Positions 1-8,257 of a stretch of DNA of 64,000 nucleotides are shown piece by piece. Each line of letters starts with the position of its first letter. Within the stretch, counting starts at the first letter, position 1. The notes beneath the pieces are model-generated. The model had not been told where the DNA came from. It worked only from the letters and a program-made list of their open reading frames with translations, and made no database searches. This DNA is from Streptomyces syringium (GTDB lineage: Bacteria > Actinomycetota > Actinomycetes > Streptomycetales > Streptomycetaceae). Location: positions 7,461,501-7,525,500 of the forward strand of contig NZ_JAGIOH010000001.1 in NCBI RefSeq assembly GCF_017876625.1. The letters are read 5' to 3'. Both the position numbers and the translations under genes were made by a program.

Positions 1-520
1 CGGTCAGATACAGGTTGCCGTAGACACGGCCGCGCACACCGATGGCGACCCCGAGCAGTGTGGTCATCGGGGGGTGGCCCGGCGGGAATCCCGCGGACAT
101 CGGGTGGGTGGTGATGGTGTCGACCCGCAGCGGACGCGGATCGCTGATGAGCAGGCCCAGCAGCCCCAGCCCGTGCGGCAGCGCCACCCCCGCCAGCCGT
201 GCGTTCTCCGCCTCGTCCAGGCCCACGGGGATGAACTCGGCGAGCTCCGTCCCCTCCTCGTCGAGCACCCCGAGCGCGCCGTAGCGGGCACCCACCAGAT
301 CCATGGCGGTGGTCACGATGCGGCGCAGGACGACCGGCAGTTCCAGCTCGCCGCTGATGGCCAGTACGGACCCCAGCAGCCCCCGCATCCGCTCCTGGAC
401 GCGGGCGAATTCGGCCGGCCGCTCATCGGGCCACGCCGGGCTCGCGTCCAGGAGCACCCGATGGCTCGGGAGCCCGTACCGTGACTCTTCTTCGTCTGCT
501 TCCCGTTCGGCTGTCACCAC
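1..520 (-). CDS. GAF-domain sensor histidine kinase, 5' part
   Basis: The gene runs off the left edge; about 173 N-terminal residues are visible. The reading frame opens with two consecutive in-frame GTG codons (first bases 520 and 517). A 38-residue acidic leader is followed by a GAF domain, seen as ERMRGLLGSVLAISGELEL, VGARYGALGVLDEEG and LPHGLGLLGLLISDPRPLR. This arrangement is that of DevS/DosS-type actinobacterial kinases, whose GAF domains are followed by HisKA_3 and HATPase domains; those parts lie outside the window. The likely role is redox, gas or small-molecule sensing, but heme binding cannot be judged from this fragment. No strong ribosome-binding site precedes either GTG, so the exact start is uncertain. 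Confidence 0.8.
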   Translation of the reverse strand, partial: MVTAEREADEEESRYGLPSHRVLLDASPAWPDERPAEFARVQERMRGLLGSVLAISGELELPVVLRRIVTTAMDLVGARYGALGVLDEEGTELAEFIPVGLDEAENARLAGVALPHGLGLLGLLISDPRPLRVDTITTHPMSAGFPPGHPPMTTLLGVAIGVRGRVYGNLYLT

Positions 521-586
521 TGGTCAAGGGTAATGAGTCGATGCCCCCAGGGGGGTGGGTTGCCGTAGGTCGGGCGTGTGGGCCGG

Positions 587-1891
587 TCAGACGGACGCGC
601 CGAAGAGCTGGGTCCAGTAGGTGCCGGCCCGGCTGCCGGTGGCGTAGCCGATGCCGATGTGGGTGAAGTGCGGGGTGAGGATGTTGGCGCGGTGCCCCGG
701 GCTCTCCATCCAGCCGCGCAGGACCTCGGCGGGGGAGCGCTGACCGCAGGCGATGTTCTCGCCGATGCCCCGGTGCGGGCACCCCGCGGCGGCGGCCCGG
801 TCCCAGGGCTCGCGCCCTTCGGGAGTGGTGTGGGAGTAGAAGTCGCGGCCGGCCATGTCGGCGCTGTGGCCCTGCGCGGCCACGGTGAGCCGCGCGTCGA
901 CGGCGAGCGGCCGCAGCCCGGCGGCGGTCCGTTCGGCGTTGGTGAGCGTGACCACCTGGGACGCGAAGCGGGCCAGGCCCTCCTCGGTGAAGGGCCGGGC
1001 CCACACCGCGGTCCAGTAGACGTCCCCCGGGCGGCCGCCGCCGACGGCGCGACCGATGCCGACGTGGGTGAAGTCCCCGTCGCGCAGCGGGAGCCCGCGC
1101 TCCGCACCGGCCAGGCAGTAGGCGACGAACTCCTCCGGGGTGCGGGGCCCGGAGACGAGGTGCTCGGCGAGGTGCAGACACCGGTATCCGCCGGTGGCCA
1201 TCCGGTGGAAGAGCGAGGTCCCGTCGGGGCCCTCGACGCCGAGGCGGCCGTGCGCGGCCATGCCCGCGGCGTGCGCCCGCGCGGCGGTGACCAGGCGGGG
1301 TTCGAGGGCCACCGGTGCCGTGCCGCCCGCCGCCCGCTCGGCGTTGACCAGCCGCAGGAAGGCGGCCTCGTCGCAGGACGGTTCGAGCAGCGGGGCGGCC
1401 GCCGGCTCGGTGTCGTCCAGGACGTCGACGCCGAAATCGCGGGCGACTCCGGCGAGACCGTCCGCGTAGCCCTGGCCCAGGGCCCGTAGTTTCCAGCCCG
1501 CCCCGCGCCGGTAGAGCTCGGCCAGCAGCAGCACGGTCTCCCGCGACAGGCCGGGCGGGGCGAAGCGGAGCAGCCCGTGCCCGGCGCTGTCCGTGAGGGT
1601 CATGACGGGTGCCGGCAGCCGGCCGAGCGGTGTGCCGGGCACGGCGGGGCTCACGACCACCGTGACCCGGTCCGCACCGGCTCGCAACCGCCGGGGGTCG
1701 ACGACGACGGTGTCACCGCGCAGCCGGGCGCCCGGTGCGGACGGCTGATTGAAGAACACGAAGTCGGCGTCGCCCGCGACCTTGCCCGACGCGTCGGTGA
1801 CGATCACCGACAGGTCGAAGGGCCCCGGCACACGGATCGAGAGGGCACCGTCCGGCAGCGCCCGGTTTCCCCCGGCGGTCAACTCGTGCAT
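587..1891 (-). CDS. TerD-domain protein fused to two CAP/SCP domains
   Basis: The protein has 434 residues. Residues 1-160 are a TerD-type tellurium-resistance domain, recognised by PFDLSVIVTD and DADFVFFNQPSAPG. Two CAP (SCP/PR-1) domains follow, about 175-300 and 310-432. The second keeps the classic motifs FYSHTTPEG, GENIACGQRSP and WMESPGHRANIL. The first is degenerate: LAEHLVSGPRTPEEF stands where GENIA would be. There is no signal peptide, although stand-alone bacterial CAP proteins are normally exported, so this copy probably works in the cytosol with the stress-related, calcium-binding TerD module. An AAGGGG ribosome-binding site precedes the ATG at 1891. The gene diverges from the Pfa-like operon. 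Confidence 0.88.
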   Translation of the reverse strand: MHELTAGGNRALPDGALSIRVPGPFDLSVIVTDASGKVAGDADFVFFNQPSAPGARLRGDTVVVDPRRLRAGADRVTVVVSPAVPGTPLGRLPAPVMTLTDSAGHGLLRFAPPGLSRETVLLLAELYRRGAGWKLRALGQGYADGLAGVARDFGVDVLDDTEPAAAPLLEPSCDEAAFLRLVNAERAAGGTAPVALEPRLVTAARAHAAGMAAHGRLGVEGPDGTSLFHRMATGGYRCLHLAEHLVSGPRTPEEFVAYCLAGAERGLPLRDGDFTHVGIGRAVGGGRPGDVYWTAVWARPFTEEGLARFASQVVTLTNAERTAAGLRPLAVDARLTVAAQGHSADMAGRDFYSHTTPEGREPWDRAAAAGCPHRGIGENIACGQRSPAEVLRGWMESPGHRANILTPHFTHIGIGYATGSRAGTYWTQLFGASV

Positions 1892-2158
1892 CGTGCCCCT
1901 TCCCCTGCCGTCGGCCGACGCCGGGTCAACGCGCGGCGGACCGCCCGTGGTTCCGGCCGGCCACCACCTCGAACGCGAAGGCGATGTTTCCGGGGCCTCT
2001 GTTCGTGAGTCACCCGAATGTGGAGGGCGATCGGTGTCCCGATGGGCTGGTTGTCGTTTGGACTGACAGGCGGTGCCGCCTCATGCCCCGGGGTGGGCAG
2101 CGGCCATCGGAGACGGCTGTTCCATGCCGTTCGCGGCGGAAGAAGAACGAGGTGACCG
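1892..2158. other. Divergent intergenic region upstream of the Pfa-like operon
   Basis: This 267 bp stretch separates the TerD-CAP gene from the Pfa-like operon and must hold both promoters. Two short inverted repeats are visible: ATCGG/CCGAT at 2030-2043 and GGCGG/CCGCC at 2069-2080. I could not identify a convincing -35/-10 pair. A GAGGTGA ribosome-binding site lies about 5 bp before the GTG at 2159. Confidence 0.4.
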
Positions 2159-5100
2159 GTGCCAGCAGATGACGTCGACCGTCGGCTCGCCCACGACCCC
2201 ATCGCGATCGTGGGACTCGCGGGAATGTTCCCCGAGGCAGGGGATCTCGGCGAGTTCTGGGACAACATCGTGGCGGGCAGGGACTGCACCACCGACGTCC
2301 CGCCCGCCTGGTGGAACACCGAGGACCACTACGACCCGGACCTGTTCGCCCCCGACAAGACCTACGCCCGCCGTGGCGGATTTCTGACACCGACCGTGTT
2401 CGACCCCCGCGCGTTCGGGATGCCGCCGAACACGGTCGACTCCACGGGGTTGGTGCAGTTGCTGAGCCTCATGGTGGCCAAGGAGGTGCTGCGGGACGCC
2501 GGGTGCGAGCGGGCCGAATGGTACGACCCGGCGCGCACCGGGGTGGTGCTCGGGGTGTGCGGCACCAACTCCACCCTCATCCCGCTCGCCGCCCGTCTGC
2601 TGGCCCCCGCGATCACCGAGGCCGCCGTCCGGGGCGGGGCGCCGGAAGCGGAGGCGCGTCGGCTCGCCCGCGCGTACCTGGACACCCTGCCGCCGTGGAC
2701 GGAGGACTCCTTCCCCGGAATCCTCGGCAATGTCGTCTCCGGCCGGGTCGCCAACCGCTTCGACCTCGGCGCCGCCAACCACACCGTGGACGCGGCGTGC
2801 GCCAGCTCCCTGACCGCCGTGCGGGCCGCCGCCGACGAACTCGTCAGCCGCCGGGCGGACTTGATGATCACCGGAGGGTGCGACGCGGACAACTCCGTGG
2901 TGTCCTTCATGTGCTTCAGCAAGACCCCCGCCCTGTCGCTCACCGGCCGGGTGCGCCCCTTCGACGCCGAAGCCGACGGCACACTGATCGGTGAGGGCAT
3001 CGGCATGCTGGCGCTCAAACGCCTCGCCGACGCCGAACGGGACGGTGACCGCGTCTACGCGGTCCTCCGCGGCCTCGGCAGCTCCAGCGACGGCCGCGCC
3101 AAGAGCATCTACGCCCCCTGCGGCGAGGGACAGCTGACCGCTCTGCGGCGCGCCTACCACGACGCCGACTGCGCCCCCCGCTCCGTCGGGCTGATCGAGG
3201 CCCACGGCACCGGAACCCCGGCCGGTGACGAGGTGGAGCTGACGGCGCTCGGCGAGCTGCTGGCCACCCCCGACGACAGCCGCTACGTCGCCGTGGGCAG
3301 CGTCAAATCCCAGATCGGGCACACCAAGGCGGCGGCCGGCGCCGCCGGGCTGATCAAGGCCGCGCTGGCCCTGCACCACAAGCTGCTGCCGCCCACCATC
3401 AACGTCACCAGCCCCAGCGCCCCGGCCGCCCGCGAGGACGGCGCCCTCTACATCAACACCACCGCCCGCCCCTGGGTCCTGGACGCGGCCCGGCCGGTGC
3501 GCCGCGCGGGCGTCTCCGCGTTCGGCTTCGGCGGGGTGAACTACCACGCGGTGCTCGAGGAACACCGCCCCCGGCAGGCCGAGCCCGAGCGACGGGTCCT
3601 GCACCGCACCCCCGGTGCCCGCCTGTGGCACGCCCCGACCTCGCAAGACCTGCTCGTCCTGCTGGAGAGCGGCGGGGCACCCGACGACGGGCCGGTGCCC
3701 GCCGGTCACGCCCGCGTCGGCTACGTCGCGAAGGACGAGGCGCACCACGCCGAACTGCTCACCGCCACCATCGACCAACTGCGCAACAACCTCGGGCACG
3801 ACGAGTGGCACCACGTCCGGGGCATCCACTACCGCCGCACCGCCCTGCCGCCCGGCACCAAGGTCGGCGCACTGTTCGCCGGGCAGGGCAGCCAGTACGT
3901 GGACATGGGCCTGCGGGCCCTGCTCGACGTACCACCGGTGCGTGCGGCCTTCGACGCCGCGGGCGCCCTCTTCCCGCCCGGCGATCCCCTGGCGCGCACC
4001 GTCTTCCCCCCGCCCGGGGCCCGGGACAAGCAGCGCGCGGACGAGCGCCTGCGCCGCACCGCCTACGCCCAGCCGGCCATCGCCGCGCTGTCCATGGGGC
4101 AGTACCGGTTCCTGGCCGAGCTGGGGTTCGCCCCGCACGCGGTGCTCGGCCACAGCTTCGGCGAGCTGACCGCGCTCTGGGCCGCCGGAACCCTGGACGA
4201 CCACGCGTTCCTGACACTCGCGCGGGCGAGGGGACAGGCCATGCAGTCCCCGCCGCCCGGCAGCACCGACCCCGGGGCCATGGCCGCGCTGCGCGTCCCG
4301 GAAGCCCGACTCCGGCAGCTGCTGGCCGAGCACCCCGAACTGGTGGTGTGCGGCCGCAACGCACCGGACGAGATGGTGGTGGGCGGCCCGAGCGCGGCCG
4401 TCGAGGAGTTCGTACGGTGGTGCGCCGGGCGGTCGGTGCCCGTACAGCGGCTGCCGGTCGCCGCGGCCTTCCACACCGAGTTCGTCGAGCACGCACTCGA
4501 CGCCTTCGGCGCCGCCTGCGCCGGCGTGGACTTCGCCGCACCGGCCCTGCCCGTCTACGCCGACACCGCGGGAGCGACGTACGGAGCCGACCCGGAAGCC
4601 AACCGCCGCACCCTCGTGGAACAACTGCGCCACCCGGTGGACTTCGCGGCACGATTGGAGGAGATGCACGCGGACGGTGTCCGTGTCTTCGTCGAGTTCG
4701 GCCCCGGTCGCACCCTGACGGGTCTGGTGGAGCGCACCCTGGGCGAGCGCGGCGCGCAAGCCGTCCCCTGTGACATCGCCGGCACCGACAGCTCGGCGGC
4801 TCTGAAGGAAGCGGCACTCCGGCTCGCCGTCCTGGGGTTGCCGCTGGCAGGCATCAACCGCTACGACGCCCCCGAGCGACCGCAACGCCCCACGGCCTCC
4901 AACGTCGCCCGCCTGCTGGAGGGCCCGAACTTCGCGTTGAAGGCCAGGCAAGGAGCGTACGAGGACGAACCTCGGCTTCCGGAGCGACCGTGGGCCCCGC
5001 AGCCCCCCGTACCGGCCGGGACGGACCCGCTGTCCGAGGCCGCCGCCGACCACCTGGCCGCCCATGTCCGCTATCTGAACGGCCAGTTGGACACCACGGA

Positions 5101-8100
5101 GCAGCTCACCGGCCTGTTGGCGGCCGGCACGGTCGACGGGCGCGTGGACGAGTCACTCGCCGCCGCCGTCCACGCCATCACGGAGCACAGCATCGCGCTG
5201 GGAGAAGCGCACACCCGCGCGGGCGAGGTCGTCACCCGGCTGCTGAGCCTGCCTTCCGACGGTCGGGAGACGCGGCACTCCACGGCCCCGCAGGCACCTG
5301 GCGGGACGACGGGCCGGCCGCCCGAGGCGGCCGCTCCCACGGACCGGACCACCGCGCTCGTTCCCCGCCCGGCGGGCGAACCACCGCTGCACCCCCGCAC
5401 CACCGCCGACACCCCACGACCCCCGGCGCCCCGTACCTCCGCGCTGGCGGAACTCATGGCCGGCCAGAACGGGCCGGGGCGGCCGGCACGGCCGACGATG
5501 AACGCCTCGGACGTGGACCTGGAGGAGATGGAACAGGTCTTCCACCAGGTGGTCGCCGAGAAGACCGGCTATGACGTCGACATGATCGAGCCGGACCTCT
5601 TCATCCAGGAAGACCTCGGTATCGACTCGCTCAAACAAGTGGAGATCGCGGCGGAGGTCTGGCGCCGCTATCCCGTGATCACACGGGACGAACTCTTCCG
5701 GTTCACCGAGGCCCGCACCGTCGGCGAACTCACCGACATGCTCCGCAACATCCTCGACGGCTCGCGCCCCGAACTCCGGCGGGCCGACGTCATGCCCCTC
5801 GACCGGGCCCACGTGACGTTGCGGGAACTGCCCGCCGTCGATGTCCGTACCGATGCCTACGCCGACACGCCGTGCGCCCTGCTGCTGGACGACGGCGGCG
5901 AGCTGTGCGCGGCGCTGGCCGAAGCCCTGCGGACCCGGGGCTGGCGCACATGCCGTCTGATGCTCCCCGGCGCCGACGGCGCCCCGGGCGAGACCTGGGC
6001 CCTCGAGGACTGGACCGAGCCGGCGCTGGCCGGCCGGCTCGCCGACATCCTGACGGCCACCGCGCGGATCGACCTGTGCGCCCTGCCCGTCGACCGGCAC
6101 CCCGGTATGACGGCGGATCAGCTCGTCACCCGGCTGCAACACGCCGTCCTGGTGGCCAAACACACCTTCCCCGTACTGGAGGAGACCGCCCGCGACGGCA
6201 CGCGCGCCGCGTTCGTCACCGCCACCCGGCTCGACGGCGCCCTCGGCTACGCGGGTTCCGGCGCGGATCCGGTGGCGGCCTTCGCCGGTGGCCTCGGCGG
6301 CCTCGTCAAGACGCTCGCACTGGAATCGGCTCCCCTGTTCTGCCGTGCCCTGGACTTCGCCCCCGAGCTGTCCCCGGACACCGTCGGTGATGCCTTCGCG
6401 GCGGAGATCGCGGACTGTGCCACCGACGTCCGGGAGGTGGGCGTGGACGGCACAGGGCGCCGCACGCCCGTCCTCTCCGCGACCCCGCGACCGCTGCTGC
6501 CGCACCCGTCGCAGACACCGGGGCCGGGCCCCGCGGACGTCCTGCTGGTCACCGGCGGCGCCTCCGGCATCACCGCCTGGTGCGTCGAAGCCCTCGCCGC
6601 CGAACTCCCCTGCTCCTACCTGCTGCTCGGCCGGACGCCGCTCACAGCGGAACCGGAGTGGGCGGCGGGCCTGGAGGGAGCAGAGGCGCTCCGCGGCGCG
6701 GTCGTGGAGCGGCTGCGCGCCGCCGGAGACGACGCCGACGACCCGCGGCACCGCGCCCGCACCGACCGGCAGGTCCAGGAGATCCTGGCCGGCCGCAGGA
6801 TCCGGTCCGTGCTCGACGCGCTGCGGGCGCGGGGCGCCGAAGCCGACTACCTGGCGGCGGACGTCCGCGACGCCGACGCGCTGTCGAGGGTGCTGGCTCC
6901 GCACGCCCCCCGCATCACCGGCGTGATCCACGCCGCGGGATCCCTCGGCGACTCGCCCCTGGCGGACAAGACACTCGACTCCGTCGCCCGGGTGATCGGC
7001 ACCAAACTGTCCGGCCTGCACCAAGTGCTCGACGCCCTCGACGCCTCCATGCTCCGTCACCTCGTGGTCTTCTCCTCCGTGTCGGGCATCTGGGGCAACG
7101 TCCGGCAGTCGGACTACGCGCTGGCCAACGAAGCCGTCAACCGCTATGCCTGCGCCTTCAAGGCAGCCCATCCCACCTGCAGGGTCACGGCCATCGCGTG
7201 GGGCCCGTGGGAAGGCGGCATGGCCGCCCCCGTCCAGGAGATCTTCCGCCGGCAGGGCGTCCCGGTGCTGGCGCGCGACGTCGGATGCGATTACTTCCTC
7301 GGCCAGCTGCGTCCCGGCAGCGATGCGGACGAAGTCGTCGTCATCGGGCCGGTCACCCCGCTGTTCCGCCGCTCCGACAGCCTGCCCGGCCGAGGGCTGA
7401 CGGCACTGCGCTCCCTGGGCGGGCTGGAGCGCGAGCCCATGCTGCGCGACCACCGCTGGGCGGGCGCGCCGCTGATGCCCATGACCGCCGCCGTCGGGTG
7501 GGGGCTGCACACGGTGGAGAGCGCCCGGGCGGGGGCCCGGCCGGTGGTCGCATGCACGGGATTCCGCATCCGCCGGGGCCTGTACTTCGACGGCTCGCAG
7601 CCGGAGCAGGCCGTGGTCCGCGTGGTGCCCGACCCGGAAGAGGCGGCAACCGACGCCCGGGTGACGGTACACACCGTCGGCGACGACCAGGAAGCACAAG
7701 CGCGGTACGAAGGCGGTTTCCGGTGCACCGACCGTGCCCCCGACGCGCCGCGCCTCGAACTGCCGCCCTATGTGATCTCGGACGAGCCGCACCCCGCCTA
7801 CGCCGAAGGATTCCTCTTCCACGGCCCCACGCTGCGCGGCCTGCGCAACGTCCTGGCCGAGGAGGACGGCAGGCTCGTCCTGGCCGCGCGGCTGCCGGAT
7901 CACCCCCTTGCCCACGGCGCGTACGCCGGAGCGCTCTACAGCCCCGGCCCGGCCGATCTGCTGCTCCAGACCGCGGCCCTGCTCGGGCGCCGGCACCACG
8001 AGGACGGTTGCGCACCGGTCAGCGTCGAGCGCGTGGAGCTGTTCACGCCGCTCCCGGACGACGAGCCGTTCGCCATCGTCGCCGAACTGGAGTCGGCGAC

Positions 8101-8257
8101 CGTGCTCGACGTGCGCTGCACGGTCACCGCCTGTACCCCGGAGGGGCTCGTCCACCAGCGGTGGTCCGGGCTGACGCTCGTCGGGCTCAGCAAGGAACAG
8201 ATGGTGGACCGGATGACCGCACCCGGCCGCCGGGCGTCCGCGGGGGGCCGGGCATGA
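2159..8257 (+). CDS. PfaA-like iterative polyketide/fatty-acid synthase (KS-AT-ACP-KR-DH)
   Basis: The protein has 2032 residues. Domains in order: ketosynthase (about 12-465; Cys214 in DAACASSL, His349 in EAHGTGT, His388 in SQIGHTK), acyltransferase (about 570-870; Ser666 in GHSFGE), one acyl carrier protein (Ser1157 in LGIDSLKQVE), ketoreductase (about 1460-1720; GGASGIT, Tyr1653 in SDYALANEAVN) and a C-terminal dehydratase (His1765 in an HxxxGxxxxP motif, Asp1933 and Gln1937 in DLLLQ). All catalytic residues expected in each domain are present. The order is that of PfaA of polyunsaturated-fatty-acid synthases, but those carry four to nine tandem ACPs and this has one. It should extend a malonyl-derived chain iteratively. 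It overlaps the next gene by ATGA. The product is unknown. Confidence 0.92.
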   Translation: MPADDVDRRLAHDPIAIVGLAGMFPEAGDLGEFWDNIVAGRDCTTDVPPAWWNTEDHYDPDLFAPDKTYARRGGFLTPTVFDPRAFGMPPNTVDSTGLVQLLSLMVAKEVLRDAGCERAEWYDPARTGVVLGVCGTNSTLIPLAARLLAPAITEAAVRGGAPEAEARRLARAYLDTLPPWTEDSFPGILGNVVSGRVANRFDLGAANHTVDAACASSLTAVRAAADELVSRRADLMITGGCDADNSVVSFMCFSKTPALSLTGRVRPFDAEADGTLIGEGIGMLALKRLADAERDGDRVYAVLRGLGSSSDGRAKSIYAPCGEGQLTALRRAYHDADCAPRSVGLIEAHGTGTPAGDEVELTALGELLATPDDSRYVAVGSVKSQIGHTKAAAGAAGLIKAALALHHKLLPPTINVTSPSAPAAREDGALYINTTARPWVLDAARPVRRAGVSAFGFGGVNYHAVLEEHRPRQAEPERRVLHRTPGARLWHAPTSQDLLVLLESGGAPDDGPVPAGHARVGYVAKDEAHHAELLTATIDQLRNNLGHDEWHHVRGIHYRRTALPPGTKVGALFAGQGSQYVDMGLRALLDVPPVRAAFDAAGALFPPGDPLARTVFPPPGARDKQRADERLRRTAYAQPAIAALSMGQYRFLAELGFAPHAVLGHSFGELTALWAAGTLDDHAFLTLARARGQAMQSPPPGSTDPGAMAALRVPEARLRQLLAEHPELVVCGRNAPDEMVVGGPSAAVEEFVRWCAGRSVPVQRLPVAAAFHTEFVEHALDAFGAACAGVDFAAPALPVYADTAGATYGADPEANRRTLVEQLRHPVDFAARLEEMHADGVRVFVEFGPGRTLTGLVERTLGERGAQAVPCDIAGTDSSAALKEAALRLAVLGLPLAGINRYDAPERPQRPTASNVARLLEGPNFALKARQGAYEDEPRLPERPWAPQPPVPAGTDPLSEAAADHLAAHVRYLNGQLDTTEQLTGLLAAGTVDGRVDESLAAAVHAITEHSIALGEAHTRAGEVVTRLLSLPSDGRETRHSTAPQAPGGTTGRPPEAAAPTDRTTALVPRPAGEPPLHPRTTADTPRPPAPRTSALAELMAGQNGPGRPARPTMNASDVDLEEMEQVFHQVVAEKTGYDVDMIEPDLFIQEDLGIDSLKQVEIAAEVWRRYPVITRDELFRFTEARTVGELTDMLRNILDGSRPELRRADVMPLDRAHVTLRELPAVDVRTDAYADTPCALLLDDGGELCAALAEALRTRGWRTCRLMLPGADGAPGETWALEDWTEPALAGRLADILTATARIDLCALPVDRHPGMTADQLVTRLQHAVLVAKHTFPVLEETARDGTRAAFVTATRLDGALGYAGSGADPVAAFAGGLGGLVKTLALESAPLFCRALDFAPELSPDTVGDAFAAEIADCATDVREVGVDGTGRRTPVLSATPRPLLPHPSQTPGPGPADVLLVTGGASGITAWCVEALAAELPCSYLLLGRTPLTAEPEWAAGLEGAEALRGAVVERLRAAGDDADDPRHRARTDRQVQEILAGRRIRSVLDALRARGAEADYLAADVRDADALSRVLAPHAPRITGVIHAAGSLGDSPLADKTLDSVARVIGTKLSGLHQVLDALDASMLRHLVVFSSVSGIWGNVRQSDYALANEAVNRYACAFKAAHPTCRVTAIAWGPWEGGMAAPVQEIFRRQGVPVLARDVGCDYFLGQLRPGSDADEVVVIGPVTPLFRRSDSLPGRGLTALRSLGGLEREPMLRDHRWAGAPLMPMTAAVGWGLHTVESARAGARPVVACTGFRIRRGLYFDGSQPEQAVVRVVPDPEEAATDARVTVHTVGDDQEAQARYEGGFRCTDRAPDAPRLELPPYVISDEPHPAYAEGFLFHGPTLRGLRNVLAEEDGRLVLAARLPDHPLAHGAYAGALYSPGPADLLLQTAALLGRRHHEDGCAPVSVERVELFTPLPDDEPFAIVAELESATVLDVRCTVTACTPEGLVHQRWSGLTLVGLSKEQMVDRMTAPGRRASAGGRA

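Noticed and set aside
423..1181. A 252-residue minus-strand frame overlapping the kinase and TerD-CAP genes
   Set aside because: It is Arg/Pro-rich and runs through two well-supported genes in another frame.
2081..5065. A 994-residue open frame on the minus strand opposite the PfaA-like gene
   Set aside because: It is the GC-rich shadow of the real gene; its composition is Gly/Arg/Val/His-rich and no domain is visible. The same holds for other long antisense frames, for example 5153-8338, 12819-15476 and 20358-23306.
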